Positions 52,982 to 62,166 of a stretch of 62,261 nt of DNA are shown one piece after another (within the stretch, counting starts at the first letter, position 1; the number at the start of each line of letters is the position of its first letter). The notes under the pieces were generated by a model. It made no database searches, had not been told where the DNA came from, and worked only from the letters and a program-made list of their open reading frames with translations. The translations under genes and the position numbers were made by a program. The DNA is taken from contig NZ_JAJUXI010000015.1 in NCBI RefSeq assembly GCF_021390515.1, positions 1 through 62,261 of the forward strand. The letters are read 5' to 3'. This DNA is from Dyadobacter sp. CY326. Its GTDB lineage: Bacteria > Bacteroidota > Bacteroidia > Cytophagales > Spirosomataceae.

Positions 52982-54682
52982 TCAGTCAGCTTCATTCCAT
53001 GTTTTTCCCGTGCAATAAATTTTGTTCTGGCCATTGGCTCTGACCAGCAACAGAATCTTGTAAGTGCCTGGCTCAATAGTGGCTGTGTGAAAACTTCCGA
53101 ATGCGCCTTTGGCAAAATACATTCCCCTGCGAATGGTCGTTTTTAGCGGAACTGCGGACTGGTTTGGGGCAGAGGCGTAGACATGATCTTTTGATTTCAA
53201 GATTATATAAGCGCCGTCAGAGTAATTTTTAACAGGCTTAAAGAAGTCTTTCTCGAAGTTAATTTTAAGGAAATCACCTGATTTTTCAACCAGATCCGGA
53301 CTGTAAATGCTGTCACAGAGCGCCTCGTTGAAGTCTGTCAATGGTTTCCAGCCTTCGGCTAGTGGGTCCGCTGATTGATAATAAGCCCTAATTTTCTCAA
53401 AATGCTTTTGATCCATTGAAAACATGCGGACTCCCAGCCAGTCGGCATTGTATCGCGCATTAAACTCCTGCGTTATGGCCGATCGCCGGTAATTAACCGC
53501 CTCTGCAATGTTGCTATGCAGGATTACGAGGTTCAGAATGATTGCTGTCGTGAGCACAAAGGGCGACAATTTGATTCGTAATGGTTGCTTTCTGAGAGAC
53601 AAAAAGGCAAAATACAATGCAATGCAGCACATGGCCGAATACATGCGGTAACGACCTTTGAACATGCCCGCAAAAGTGTCGGTCGGAATGCGTTTATAGG
53701 TGAGCGCCAGTGTGGTTATGCCAATGAAAATGAGCATAGCTAGCGCAAAAATTGACATTGGGTTACCATATTTTGATTTTAATAAAAATGAATTCCATAG
53801 TGGCAAAACCTGCTTTCTGTAAAGGACAATGAAGAGCAAAACGAGTAACATTCCGCATGCCGAGGCGAGATACATCGTCGCTAACGGAATACTGTAAGCG
53901 CTTAATGTGGCGATGGAGCCGATGAAACCAAACAAGCCAAAAAATCCTTCCTTAACCTGCTGTGGATTTGAAAAATTGAGATTTTGAGTGATCGGGGTGA
54001 AGTCAATGAAGTAAATGACGGCAACAATTGCTGTGAAAATCAATGTAATAAGGAATTGCTTGCGATGGCCTGTCAGCAAATAAACCAACCCGATGACCGG
54101 AAGGACCATTAATCCATTGCCGTAAGTGAATGTTGCTGCAAATGCGAATAATAAGCTTAAAACGACTTTTTTTGGATGATAAGCGGTAAAATAAAGCGCC
54201 AGTAACACGAATAAAATGACGCCGAAATTGCAAAGCGAGCTTACTCCCCAAAAGATATTTTCATACGACTGGATATTGAACCAAAGCCAGACAACGGGCA
54301 CAAAATACCAGAAATTGATGCGGAGTTTGCTGAATGCTTTGTAAAAAATGACCGCACAAAGAGCCCAGCAAACATTGGAGACGACCATAAGCCAAACCAG
54401 ATTGACGCGCCCGAAAAGGTCATGAAATAAAAGGATGACGGATCGTGAAAAAACGAGCCGATGCTCTGGAAATAATGTTGTCAATAATTGCCAGCGGCGT
54501 GGCCAGGACGCGCTTTCAAACTCAGGAATAATGCTGAAAACCAGAATGTCGTCAAAGGCTACATAATTGACATTCAATGCAATAGATTGAAAAACCCAAG
54601 TGTAAATGACTATGGGAATGATGCATAATAAAACAGCAAGCCAAATCTTATTTTTGACGAAACTTAGGAGAGTTGGAAACAT
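52982..54682 (-). CDS. Polytopic membrane protein of unknown function
   Basis: This 566-residue protein has about ten or eleven predicted membrane helices up to residue about 410. A soluble C-terminal beta-rich domain of about 150 residues follows (YNADWLGVRMFSM; GMYFAKGAFGSFHTATIEPG). The N-terminal loop with FSIIPEFESASWPRRW and the layout recall GT-C glycosyltransferases, but the catalytic Asp motif is not identified. The function is unknown. Confidence 0.55.
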   Translation of the reverse strand: MFPTLLSFVKNKIWLAVLLCIIPIVIYTWVFQSIALNVNYVAFDDILVFSIIPEFESASWPRRWQLLTTLFPEHRLVFSRSVILLFHDLFGRVNLVWLMVVSNVCWALCAVIFYKAFSKLRINFWYFVPVVWLWFNIQSYENIFWGVSSLCNFGVILFVLLALYFTAYHPKKVVLSLLFAFAATFTYGNGLMVLPVIGLVYLLTGHRKQFLITLIFTAIVAVIYFIDFTPITQNLNFSNPQQVKEGFFGLFGFIGSIATLSAYSIPLATMYLASACGMLLVLLFIVLYRKQVLPLWNSFLLKSKYGNPMSIFALAMLIFIGITTLALTYKRIPTDTFAGMFKGRYRMYSAMCCIALYFAFLSLRKQPLRIKLSPFVLTTAIILNLVILHSNIAEAVNYRRSAITQEFNARYNADWLGVRMFSMDQKHFEKIRAYYQSADPLAEGWKPLTDFNEALCDSIYSPDLVEKSGDFLKINFEKDFFKPVKNYSDGAYIILKSKDHVYASAPNQSAVPLKTTIRRGMYFAKGAFGSFHTATIEPGTYKILLLVRANGQNKIYCTGKTWNEAD

Positions 54683-54756
54683 ATTTTAACAATTCGTGCC
54701 GGGAATCCAGCACGCTAATTAAGCAGGTGAATGATGATTTTCAACCATTCCAGACT

Positions 54757-55767
54757 TTAATTTTCGGTTTCTTCCTCCACGGAAGCGCGTGGATCTTTGG
54801 TGTAATCGTAAAGAAGCTTGCCTTTATCGTCCCATTCACGCAATACAAATGGCTCAAAATCTTCGTCCCAGCCCGACTTCGGATATTGGATTTCTTTTTT
54901 GCGCTGGCGACGGAATTGATAATATTCAACCCAGCGACCAATTTTTTGACCAGCGTCATATTTCCCAGTCACCATAAGCTGGCCTTCTTTGTAAAACTGC
55001 ATATACTCACCTTCAACCTCCCCAAAGGTCACCGGCACCACTTCTTTAATCTGCGTATGCGCTGAATCATAATAAGTTATTTGTGATTCGGCAGGGAAAC
55101 CGTGCTCCCAGACAGACTTGTCGATCAGGTTGTATTTGGCATCGTATTTCACCCAACGGCCGTCTTTGGCACCCATGTAGTAAAAGCCTTCTTCGATCAG
55201 ATTTTCGCCGCTGTATTTTTTATAGGAGCCATGCAAAGGCAATGCTTGCTCTTTTTCCTTGATGACTGCCGAGCTTAGTTTTTTGCCTTTTGTATCATAC
55301 CAGCGCGTATTTGCGCCAAGAACATAAGGATTTAGAGGTTTGTATTCTTTCAAAACATGGAAATATTCAACCGTTGCGCGGTCGCCGCTGCCGTATTTTA
55401 CAGACATGCTTTCCATAGGAATGCCTTCATACTGCACTTTCGCGAGCTTGGCTTTTTCCTTTTTCGATTTGCGGTCTTTTTTCTGGCTTTTATATTCTTT
55501 AACCCTTAATCCAAGGTCCGGGATTGTTTCTCCGAAGAGTGTAGAGAGGCTTGTCGACTTCCTATTGGCGCCAGGAAGCGACCCATTTACAACGGGATCG
55601 AGGCCTGATATAAATGATTTCAGGTCTTTACTCCGGTTTGCAGTGTCCTTTTTAACGGTTTCTTTTGGCAACCAGGAAGGCGTTTCGCTCTTCGGTTCTG
55701 TTTGCGCCGATGCCGTTTCAAGCAGAATTAAGCAGAAAAAGCACCATAAAAGAATAACTCTTTGCAT
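54757..55767 (-). CDS. YwqK-type MORN-like repeat protein
   Basis: This 336-residue protein has a signal peptide (RVILLWCFFCLILLETASAQ). MORN-like repeats follow at about 185-320 with the pattern EGFYYMGAKDGRWVKYDA and GEYMQFYKEGQLMVTGKY. Databases often name this family YwqK antitoxin, but nothing here indicates a toxin partner. It is probably an exported structural or surface protein. It is divergent from the fucose synthase gene, with overlapping promoter elements between them. Confidence 0.7.
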   Translation of the reverse strand: MQRVILLWCFFCLILLETASAQTEPKSETPSWLPKETVKKDTANRSKDLKSFISGLDPVVNGSLPGANRKSTSLSTLFGETIPDLGLRVKEYKSQKKDRKSKKEKAKLAKVQYEGIPMESMSVKYGSGDRATVEYFHVLKEYKPLNPYVLGANTRWYDTKGKKLSSAVIKEKEQALPLHGSYKKYSGENLIEEGFYYMGAKDGRWVKYDAKYNLIDKSVWEHGFPAESQITYYDSAHTQIKEVVPVTFGEVEGEYMQFYKEGQLMVTGKYDAGQKIGRWVEYYQFRRQRKKEIQYPKSGWDEDFEPFVLREWDDKGKLLYDYTKDPRASVEEETEN

Positions 55768-55799
55768 GTATATTGAATTTTTCTTGAGAGCAAGATTGT

Positions 55800-55852
55800 T
55801 ACTTTTGTAACGAAATGGCTTTTTGTATATTGATTATCAAGGCACAAATTTA
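55800..55852. promoter_or_regulatory. Divergent promoters of the YwqK-type gene and fcl
   Basis: On the plus strand TACTTTTG (55800-55807) is a perfect -7 element for fcl. On the minus strand TAAATTTG (plus-strand CAAATTTA at 55845-55852) is a perfect -7 element for the YwqK-type gene. The two point at each other, so the transcripts overlap and may interfere. Confidence 0.55.
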
Positions 55853-55863
55853 AAAAAAACGCA

Positions 55864-56805
55864 GTGGAAAAAAGCGCTAAAATTTATATCGCCGGACATC
55901 GCGGGATGGTAGGCTCCGCAATTCATCGGAAACTGGTTCAAGAAGGTTACGATAATTTCCTGCTGAGGAAGTCGTCCGAGCTGGATTTGCGTGACCAAAG
56001 TGCTGTAAGAGAATTTTTTGAGGCAGAGCGGCCCGAATACGTTTTCCTTGCTGCTGCGAAAGTGGGAGGCATTATGGCGAACAACATTTACCGAGCCGAG
56101 TTTCTGCACGACAATTTGCTGATTCAAAACAATGTGATTGACAGCGCTTACCGGACCAATGCGAAAAAGCTGATGTTCCTTGGATCGAGCTGCATTTATC
56201 CAAAATTGGCGCCTCAGCCACTTAGTGAAGATTCGCTGCTAACCGGACTTTTGGAACCAACCAATGAGCCTTACGCCATTGCGAAGATCGCCGGAATTAA
56301 GATGTGTGAAGCTTACCGCGCACAATATGGCTGTAATTTCATTTCAGTAATGCCTACAAACCTTTACGGCCCGAACGATAATTATGATCTTAACAATTCG
56401 CACGTTTTGCCTGCAATGATCCGGAAATTCCATGAGGCGAAAGAAGAAAACAAGCCATTTGTGGAGCTTTGGGGGACAGGTTCGCCGTTGAGGGAATTTT
56501 TACATGCGGACGATCTGGCGGATGCTTGTTATTTCCTGATGCAAACTTATAACGAGCCGGGCTTCCTGAATGTGGGCGTCGGTGCAGATGTTTCCATTAA
56601 GACATTGGCCGAAATGATTCAGCGCGTTACGGGTTACGAAGGACAAATTAACTGGAATACGGATAAGCCCGACGGCACGCCACGCAAGTTGATGGATGTT
56701 AGTAAACTGCATGCATTGGGCTGGAAACACCGCGTGGAACTGGAAGAGGGAATTGCAGTGACTTACCAGGATTTCTTGCAAAAAATAGAAACTTACGCCG
56801 TGTAA
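55864..56805 (+). CDS. fcl: GDP-L-fucose synthase
   Basis: This 313-residue SDR enzyme converts GDP-4-keto-6-deoxy-mannose to GDP-L-fucose for surface glycans. It has the NADP-binding GHRGMVGSAI, SSCIYPKLAPQPLSEDS and YxxxK in EPYAIAKIAG. The end fits the family (LEEGIAVTYQDF). The start codon is GTG; the first residues MEKSAKIYIAG match family starts. gmd, which makes its substrate, is not in the window. Confidence 0.95.
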   Translation: MEKSAKIYIAGHRGMVGSAIHRKLVQEGYDNFLLRKSSELDLRDQSAVREFFEAERPEYVFLAAAKVGGIMANNIYRAEFLHDNLLIQNNVIDSAYRTNAKKLMFLGSSCIYPKLAPQPLSEDSLLTGLLEPTNEPYAIAKIAGIKMCEAYRAQYGCNFISVMPTNLYGPNDNYDLNNSHVLPAMIRKFHEAKEENKPFVELWGTGSPLREFLHADDLADACYFLMQTYNEPGFLNVGVGADVSIKTLAEMIQRVTGYEGQINWNTDKPDGTPRKLMDVSKLHALGWKHRVELEEGIAVTYQDFLQKIETYAV

Positions 56806-56937
56806 ACGGATTAAGCTGAATGAGTAACAACTTCATTTAGCATAATAATTGAATACTAAAAGTGGATTTCGCCTACTATAATTCTTTTTTTTGACAAAAT
56901 TTCAGTATAAAATTATAAGATTCTTCGGGAAACTAAT

Positions 56938-56945
56938 TAGTTTTG
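56938..56945 (+). promoter_or_regulatory. lrp-type gene promoter, -7 element
   Basis: TAGTTTTG is a perfect TAnnTTTG ending 47 bases before the regulator ATG. The upstream 60 bases are very AT-rich. No TTG was found at the -33 distance. Confidence 0.55.
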
Positions 56946-56991
56946 CAGCGTCCCAAAAAAAGGGACTTTACAAAACCTTAGTCATAGAGAA

Positions 56992-57465
56992 ATGTCGGCC
57001 ATTATTAAGTTAGACCAGATAGACCGTAAAGTACTGGAGATCTTACAAACAAACGCTAAAATAACAAACGCACAATTATCAAAGGAAATAGGCTTATCGC
57101 CTGCACCGACTTTGGAGCGTGTTAAAAAACTAGAGCAATCCGGAATCATCAAGAGTTACCATGCTCAGCTTGAACCAGAAAAAGTAGGTTTGGGCGTAAG
57201 CACATTCGTTCAGATTTCGTTGGTGGGACACAGGAAAGCGGTTACTGAATCTTTTGTTGAAAAAATTCACGCGATTCCAGAGGTTATCGAATGTCACCAC
57301 ATTACAGGAACGGGCGATTTTCTTTTGCGGGTTATTTCAAAAGATATCAGCACTTACCAGAAATTGATGCTTGAAAAGATAAATGAAATTGAAGAAGTGG
57401 CCAGCACACAAACGATGGTTATTTTGTCAACTTTTAAAGAAAGCAAAGTCTTACCGATACCTTGA
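56992..57465 (+). CDS. Lrp/AsnC-family transcriptional regulator
   Basis: This 157-residue protein has an N-terminal HTH (LDQIDRKVLEILQTNAKITN, then LSKEIGLSPAPTLERVKKLE) and a C-terminal RAM/ligand domain (about 75-150) with the GTGDFLLRV glycine loop. Family members bind amino acids and regulate their metabolism. It sits alone, with a terminator directly downstream. The target genes are unknown; autoregulation is common in the family. Confidence 0.92.
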   Translation: MSAIIKLDQIDRKVLEILQTNAKITNAQLSKEIGLSPAPTLERVKKLEQSGIIKSYHAQLEPEKVGLGVSTFVQISLVGHRKAVTESFVEKIHAIPEVIECHHITGTGDFLLRVISKDISTYQKLMLEKINEIEEVASTQTMVILSTFKESKVLPIP

Positions 57466-57481
57466 TTTTACTTTACGTCTT

Positions 57482-57527
57482 CCAAAGAAAAAGCGCCTGA
57501 TTTATAAATCGGGCGCTTTTTCTTTGG
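57482..57527. terminator. Bidirectional terminator after the Lrp-family gene
   Basis: The perfect 16-base-pair stem CCAAAGAAAAAGCGCC / GGCGCTTTTTCTTTGG is extended by an inner GATTTA / TAAATC palindrome. The A and T tracts within the arms allow use from both sides, between convergent genes. Confidence 0.92.
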
Positions 57528-57541
57528 GGGCAATGCCCATG

Positions 57542-59038
57542 TTATTGATGTTGCTCGCGCAAAAGATCATTCACAGTTTTTACCGGATTGAATGTCAAAA
57601 GCGGAACCTCAACAAACAATGTGTTCCAATCGGCCATTGCACCATTCCATAATCCAGGCAATTCCTGCGCTTTCAGCTCTTTGCCATCTTTGGATTTGCC
57701 CGTTATGAATCCAGTCAATGGATCGCGGAATTTTTTCAAATCATATAACTCGCCTTTGTTGTTTTTCACAGCGCACACCAGATCAACCGGATTAAAGTGC
57801 GTTGAATTCTTGAAAATGCTGTTTTGCGATTCATCATCCACATCCACTTGCGCCGACTCTACGATTTGCAATGATGAAGAACCGTCCGCATTCTCCGCCC
57901 AGAACGGACCGCCGCCAGGTTCACCCTGATTTTTCACCATTCCGCAAGCACGCAATGGCCGGTCAAGTTTCTTTTGGAAATAGATCGCTTTTTGATCATC
58001 TGACCAGGAATCAAAGTCAGTCGGCGGAATAACGCACAATTCTGTTCTGAAAAAAGTGTCGAGTTCAGCAAGCAATTCTTGATTTGCCTGATCTTTAAGC
58101 TGTTCAAGATATGCGAAAATCCGTTTTTGATAACTCAAAACGATTCCTGCCAATGCTTTTTTGTAAGTGATCGTGTCTTCCTTAATGCGGTCAGGAACCA
58201 CATTGTCAATGTTTTTGATAAAAATAATGTCTGCATCCAATTGGGCCAGGTTTTCCAGCAATGCTCCATGACCAGCCGGACGGAATAGCAATCCCCCATC
58301 TTTTTCACGAAAAGGCGTGTTGTCAAGGTTCACCGCAATGGTGTCCGTAGAACTTTTTTGCTCAGAAAACGAAACAATGTATCGAACGCCAAACTCTGAC
58401 TGGTAACTCGGCAAAACTTCTACGACCAGTTTTTCAAATTTATCGCGATGCTCAGGCGAAACTGTGAAGTGGATTTGAACATTGCTGCCAGCATTTGCGT
58501 ATTTCGCGCCTTCCACCAAATGCTCTTCCAATGGAGTCCGCGAGCGATCGGCGTAGTTGTGGAATTTGAGAAGCCCTTTCGGCAATTCGCCGTAACCTAA
58601 TCCTTTATGCGTAAGGAAGTAAGAAGCAATGGTTTTCTCGTCTGCTGTTTCAATGTTGGTTCCGTCCGCTGCAAGTGAGGTTTTGAGATCTTCATAAAAG
58701 GCGAAATCTTTGAGTTTGGCAAAAAACTCCTCCACCGATTTGTCTTTTTTGTCTTCTTGCAAAAAACTAAAAAGTGATTTAAACATCCGCGTGGCAGCTC
58801 CCGAGGCCGGAACGAATTTTAGCAAAGCAATTTCTCCTTCGGAAGCACTTTTGTCAAACTCTGCAATGACGGTCGCAATTTGTTCGTCTGTTAACCTTAT
58901 TACACCATCTCCAACTGTGGCTGCTTTGGAAAGTTGAAGAAAAGGAAATCCGTTTTCAAAATATTTAACTTGCTCTTCTACTGTGTCAATATCGCTTCCG
59001 CGCTGCTCTATTTGTAAAATATCTTTTTCAATAAACAT
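57542..59038 (-). CDS. DUF4301 family protein
   Basis: This 498-residue soluble protein matches the DUF4301 layout of Bacteroidota (N-terminal FVPASGAATRMFKSLFSF; middle FRPAGHGALLENLAQLDADI; C-terminal NTLFVEVPLLTFNPVKTVND). The segment with FRPAGHGALLENL resembles the sugar-nucleotide-binding surface of nucleotidyltransferases. A sugar-phosphate uridylyltransferase-like fold is therefore possible, but no activity is established. It converges with the Lrp gene. Confidence 0.8.
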   Translation of the reverse strand: MFIEKDILQIEQRGSDIDTVEEQVKYFENGFPFLQLSKAATVGDGVIRLTDEQIATVIAEFDKSASEGEIALLKFVPASGAATRMFKSLFSFLQEDKKDKSVEEFFAKLKDFAFYEDLKTSLAADGTNIETADEKTIASYFLTHKGLGYGELPKGLLKFHNYADRSRTPLEEHLVEGAKYANAGSNVQIHFTVSPEHRDKFEKLVVEVLPSYQSEFGVRYIVSFSEQKSSTDTIAVNLDNTPFREKDGGLLFRPAGHGALLENLAQLDADIIFIKNIDNVVPDRIKEDTITYKKALAGIVLSYQKRIFAYLEQLKDQANQELLAELDTFFRTELCVIPPTDFDSWSDDQKAIYFQKKLDRPLRACGMVKNQGEPGGGPFWAENADGSSSLQIVESAQVDVDDESQNSIFKNSTHFNPVDLVCAVKNNKGELYDLKKFRDPLTGFITGKSKDGKELKAQELPGLWNGAMADWNTLFVEVPLLTFNPVKTVNDLLREQHQ

Positions 59039-59149
59039 TTTTCTGTCGTTTAATGGTGAAGTTTTAGGGTAAGCTTAAAATCCGTTGAGTACGATGGTAA
59101 TTACAGTAAAGCGGGGGACAAACAGACTATACTATGCGAAGCGATTTAT

Positions 59150-61429
59150 TTAAAGTATTCGCAGTTTGGCGAAGCTTAGCAGCAGCGTTTTTTCCCCGAC
59201 AAGATCAAAATTCACTGTGGCTTTTCGGTCCGTTCCCTTTACATCCATTTTGGTAACCTCGCCAAATCCGAATTTCTGATGCTCCACTTTGTCTCCTTCT
59301 TTGAGCTCATAAGTGTCGCTGGCCACAAAGTTCTCTGATGGCGTATGTGCTGAGGCTGCATTAGGAACGGGTGCTGCTGGTTTGCGTTGGGTAAGATTTC
59401 GCGCAAATGATGTCACCGCAGGCGAGCTGTCTCTTGTAGGAACGCCATGAAGCATATTGGAAGCATTCAAAAAATGCGGGTCAACTTCCAGCAGAAACCG
59501 GCTCGGCTCGCACATTTTCAAGCGACCCCACTGATAGCGACTTTCGGCATAGGAGAAAGAAAGTTTCTTTTCGGCGCGCGTAATGGCCACGTAAAAAAGT
59601 CTGCGCTCTTCTTCAAGATCCTGCCGGCTTTCGAGCATCATCTGACTTGGGAAAAGATCTTCTTCGAGTCCTACTATAAATACGTTACGGAATTCCAGAC
59701 CTTTCGCGGAGTGAATGGTCATCATCGTAACGCGGTCGTTGTCATTGTTATCGTCCGGTTCGTCAGCATTTGTGAGCAGCGAAACAGATTGCAGGAAGGC
59801 ACTTAATGTTTTGTCTTCCGTTTCTGCATTGTCGACAAATTCCTTAATTCCATTCAGCAACTCCTGGACGTTTTCGTAGCGGGAAAGTCCTTCAACCGTT
59901 TTGTCCTCATACAATTCTCGCAGGATGCCGGAGGCCTTCGCAATGTGTGCGGCAACCTCATAAGCGTCCTTTCCTTCTTCCACGAGTATTTTAAAGCTTT
60001 TGATCAAAGTCGCAAACTGCTCGATTGGCGCAATGGTCCTGCCGCTTGCATATTTTCCAATGTTGGCCACCACTTCCCAGATCGGCAAATTGTTTTCAGA
60101 AGCTGCGACAGCGATTTTTGCAACCGTTCCATCGCCAATGCCTCTTTTTGGAAGGTTAATGATGCGTTTGAATGCTTCTTCATCGCGCTGGTTTACGGTG
60201 AAGCGCAGATATGCGAGCAAATCTTTGATTTCTTTTCTTTGGTAAAAAGACTGCCCGCCAATGATCCTGTATTTAATTCCAAGTTTTCGCAGCGCTTCTT
60301 CAAAGGATCTGGACTGCGCATTGGTCCTGTATAAAATGGCAAAATTCTCGTTTCGGAGCGCTTTCGACATTTTTTCTTCAAAAAGCGCTGTCGCCACAAG
60401 CCGTCCTTCTTCATTATCCGAGCCCGCTTTGATTACATCTATTAAGGAACCCTCTTCGTTTTTGGTAAAAGTCTCTTTTGGCAACTGCGCCTTATTTCTT
60501 GCAATCACCGAATTGGCTGCATTAACAATTACTCCAGTGGAGCGATAGTTTTGTTCGAGCTTTATAACCCTTACATCCGGGAAGTCCTTTTCAAAATTCA
60601 GAATGTTCTCAATGTTCGCTCCCCGAAAGGCGTAAATGCTCTGCGCATCATCACCAACAACCACAATGTTTCGATGGACAGCAGATAATTTCCGGGTAAT
60701 CAAATATTGCGAAACGTTCGTATCCTGAAACTCATCCACCATCACATGCTGGAATTTGTGCTGATACTTATATAGTACATCCGGAAAGTCGCGAAAAAGG
60801 ACATTGGTGTTAAAAAGAAGATCATCAAAGTCCATCGCATTGGCTTGAAAGCAACGCATTACGTACGTTTTATACAACCGACCGATCTCCTTCATTTTTG
60901 CGGCCTCGTCATCTGCCTGTATAATAGGATTAGCGAGATAATCGTCGGCCGAGACCAACCGGTTTTTCGCCCCGGAAATGCGGTTGAAAACAACATTGGC
61001 TTTATACACCTTGTCGTCCAGATTGTATTCCTTTATAATGCTCCTTAATAGTGACTTCGAATCATCGGTGTCATAAATGGAAAAATCGCTTGTATAACCC
61101 AGATAACGGGCTTCAATCCGCAGGATTTTGGCAAAAACGGAGTGAAATGTTCCCATCCATATATTTCTTGCCTCTGTCCCTACGGCCCCTTCAATCCGGT
61201 GACGCATCTCACCTGAGGCTTTGTTGGTAAATGTCAGGGACAAAATCCGAAAAGGATCGACACCATTCTCGATCAAGTTTGCGATTCGATAAGTAAGGAC
61301 CCTTGTTTTCCCCGAACCTGCACCAGCGATAATCATCAACGGGCCGCCACCATGCAAAACCGCTTCACGCTGAGGCTCATTAAGCGTCGATAAATATTCT
61401 TTTTGATTCAAAATACTATGCTTGTCCAA
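59150..61429 (-). CDS. pcrA: UvrD/PcrA-type DNA helicase
   Basis: This 759-residue superfamily-1 helicase unwinds DNA 3' to 5' in nucleotide excision and replication-fork repair. Walker A is AGAGSGKTRVL (Lys41). Motif II DEFQDTN, motif III GDDAQSIYAFRGA and motif VI VAITRAEKKL are all present. The C-terminal extension EGDKVEHQKFGFGEVTKMDV is the Tudor-like domain typical of PcrA/UvrD that binds RNA polymerase. It is monocistronic; the promoter is predicted at 61456-61463. Confidence 0.96.
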   Translation of the reverse strand: MDKHSILNQKEYLSTLNEPQREAVLHGGGPLMIIAGAGSGKTRVLTYRIANLIENGVDPFRILSLTFTNKASGEMRHRIEGAVGTEARNIWMGTFHSVFAKILRIEARYLGYTSDFSIYDTDDSKSLLRSIIKEYNLDDKVYKANVVFNRISGAKNRLVSADDYLANPIIQADDEAAKMKEIGRLYKTYVMRCFQANAMDFDDLLFNTNVLFRDFPDVLYKYQHKFQHVMVDEFQDTNVSQYLITRKLSAVHRNIVVVGDDAQSIYAFRGANIENILNFEKDFPDVRVIKLEQNYRSTGVIVNAANSVIARNKAQLPKETFTKNEEGSLIDVIKAGSDNEEGRLVATALFEEKMSKALRNENFAILYRTNAQSRSFEEALRKLGIKYRIIGGQSFYQRKEIKDLLAYLRFTVNQRDEEAFKRIINLPKRGIGDGTVAKIAVAASENNLPIWEVVANIGKYASGRTIAPIEQFATLIKSFKILVEEGKDAYEVAAHIAKASGILRELYEDKTVEGLSRYENVQELLNGIKEFVDNAETEDKTLSAFLQSVSLLTNADEPDDNNDNDRVTMMTIHSAKGLEFRNVFIVGLEEDLFPSQMMLESRQDLEEERRLFYVAITRAEKKLSFSYAESRYQWGRLKMCEPSRFLLEVDPHFLNASNMLHGVPTRDSSPAVTSFARNLTQRKPAAPVPNAASAHTPSENFVASDTYELKEGDKVEHQKFGFGEVTKMDVKGTDRKATVNFDLVGEKTLLLSFAKLRIL

Positions 61430-61455
61430 TTTATTTATCTAATTACAGCAAAAGC

Positions 61456-61463
61456 CAAAGTTA
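61456..61463 (-). promoter_or_regulatory. pcrA promoter, -7 element
   Basis: On the minus strand TAACTTTG is a perfect TAnnTTTG, 26 bases upstream of the pcrA start. A TTG lies 25 bases further upstream (61489-61491), somewhat far for a -33 element. Confidence 0.55.
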
Positions 61464-61604
61464 GGAAAAACCATTAAAAGCTTTCTTTCAATGTTGCTCC
61501 AACCGAAGCTGAAAGTGCAGCCGTTCTGAAATTTATACCAAAGTGTTCAGAACGCGAAACCAGATTTGATAGTTTAGACGAGACAAGTATTTAGCATTAT
61601 ATAT

Positions 61605-61949
61605 ATGAATATCGAAGATCAGCCACTTGAAGTGCAGTGGGAACATTTGCTGGCCGGCGTAGAAACATTAATAGGAAGGAAACCTGGCGATTTGAATGGG
61701 GTGCTGTTTTTAATTGGCGTGCAAGAGTTAGGACAAGGCGCTAAAAGGTTTACAAAAGAACAAAAGCAGGATCTGATGCATGTAGGAATATGCAAGGTGC
61801 TTAGTTTGTCGTCTTACTATTCGCTGGAATACGTAGATAAGGATGGCTGGCCACATTATAAGCTGGATCGCGCACTACCCCAAGGCGACATTATGAAGCA
61901 AGAAATGCTTTTAAAGATGCATGTGATTGAGTACTTCAAAAATATTTAA
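61605..61949 (+). CDS. Conserved hypothetical protein next to the rRNA operon
   Basis: I do not recognise this 114-residue protein. It is soluble and mostly helical (VQWEHLLAGVETLIGRKPGD; LNGVLFLIGVQELGQGAK), without signal peptide or Cys cluster. Its codon use and intact frame look genic. It lies upstream of the rRNA promoter, facing the same way, so transcription could in principle read into the rRNA operon. No terminator is visible between them. Confidence 0.55.
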   Translation: MNIEDQPLEVQWEHLLAGVETLIGRKPGDLNGVLFLIGVQELGQGAKRFTKEQKQDLMHVGICKVLSLSSYYSLEYVDKDGWPHYKLDRALPQGDIMKQEMLLKMHVIEYFKNI

Positions 61950-61997
61950 AATATTTTTTGAGCGGATAAAATTGGTTATCAATCGGTTACGTTTTTG

Positions 61998-62064
61998 TTG
62001 AGAAAAAATGCATAAAATACTTTTGCCTTGCACTTGCGGGATAAAAAAAGTTGTTGCACCTTTG
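61998..62064 (+). promoter_or_regulatory. rRNA operon promoters (right), two candidates
   Basis: P1 has TTG (61998-62000), 17 bases, then TACTTTTG (62018-62025). P2 has TTG (62034-62036), 20 bases, then CACCTTTG (62057-62064), one base off TAnnTTTG. P2 corresponds by sequence to the left-hand rRNA promoter, and P1 appears additional. The leader carries GTTCTTTGACATGATGA, shared with the left operon. The 312-base stretch 61950-62261 holds nothing else except the 16S start. Confidence 0.7.
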
Positions 62065-62166
62065 CACTCCCAATCGGGGACAATGGTTTAGCAGACGGCT
62101 AAACAACGAGTTCTGAAAGATTCAGAGCAACGTTCTTTGACATGATGAAGAGAGCAAAAAGATAGT

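Noticed and set aside
54757..55767. YwqK name taken to mean an antitoxin
   Set aside because: The name is a database convention for MORN-like repeats. There is no adjacent toxin-like gene, and the protein has a signal peptide.
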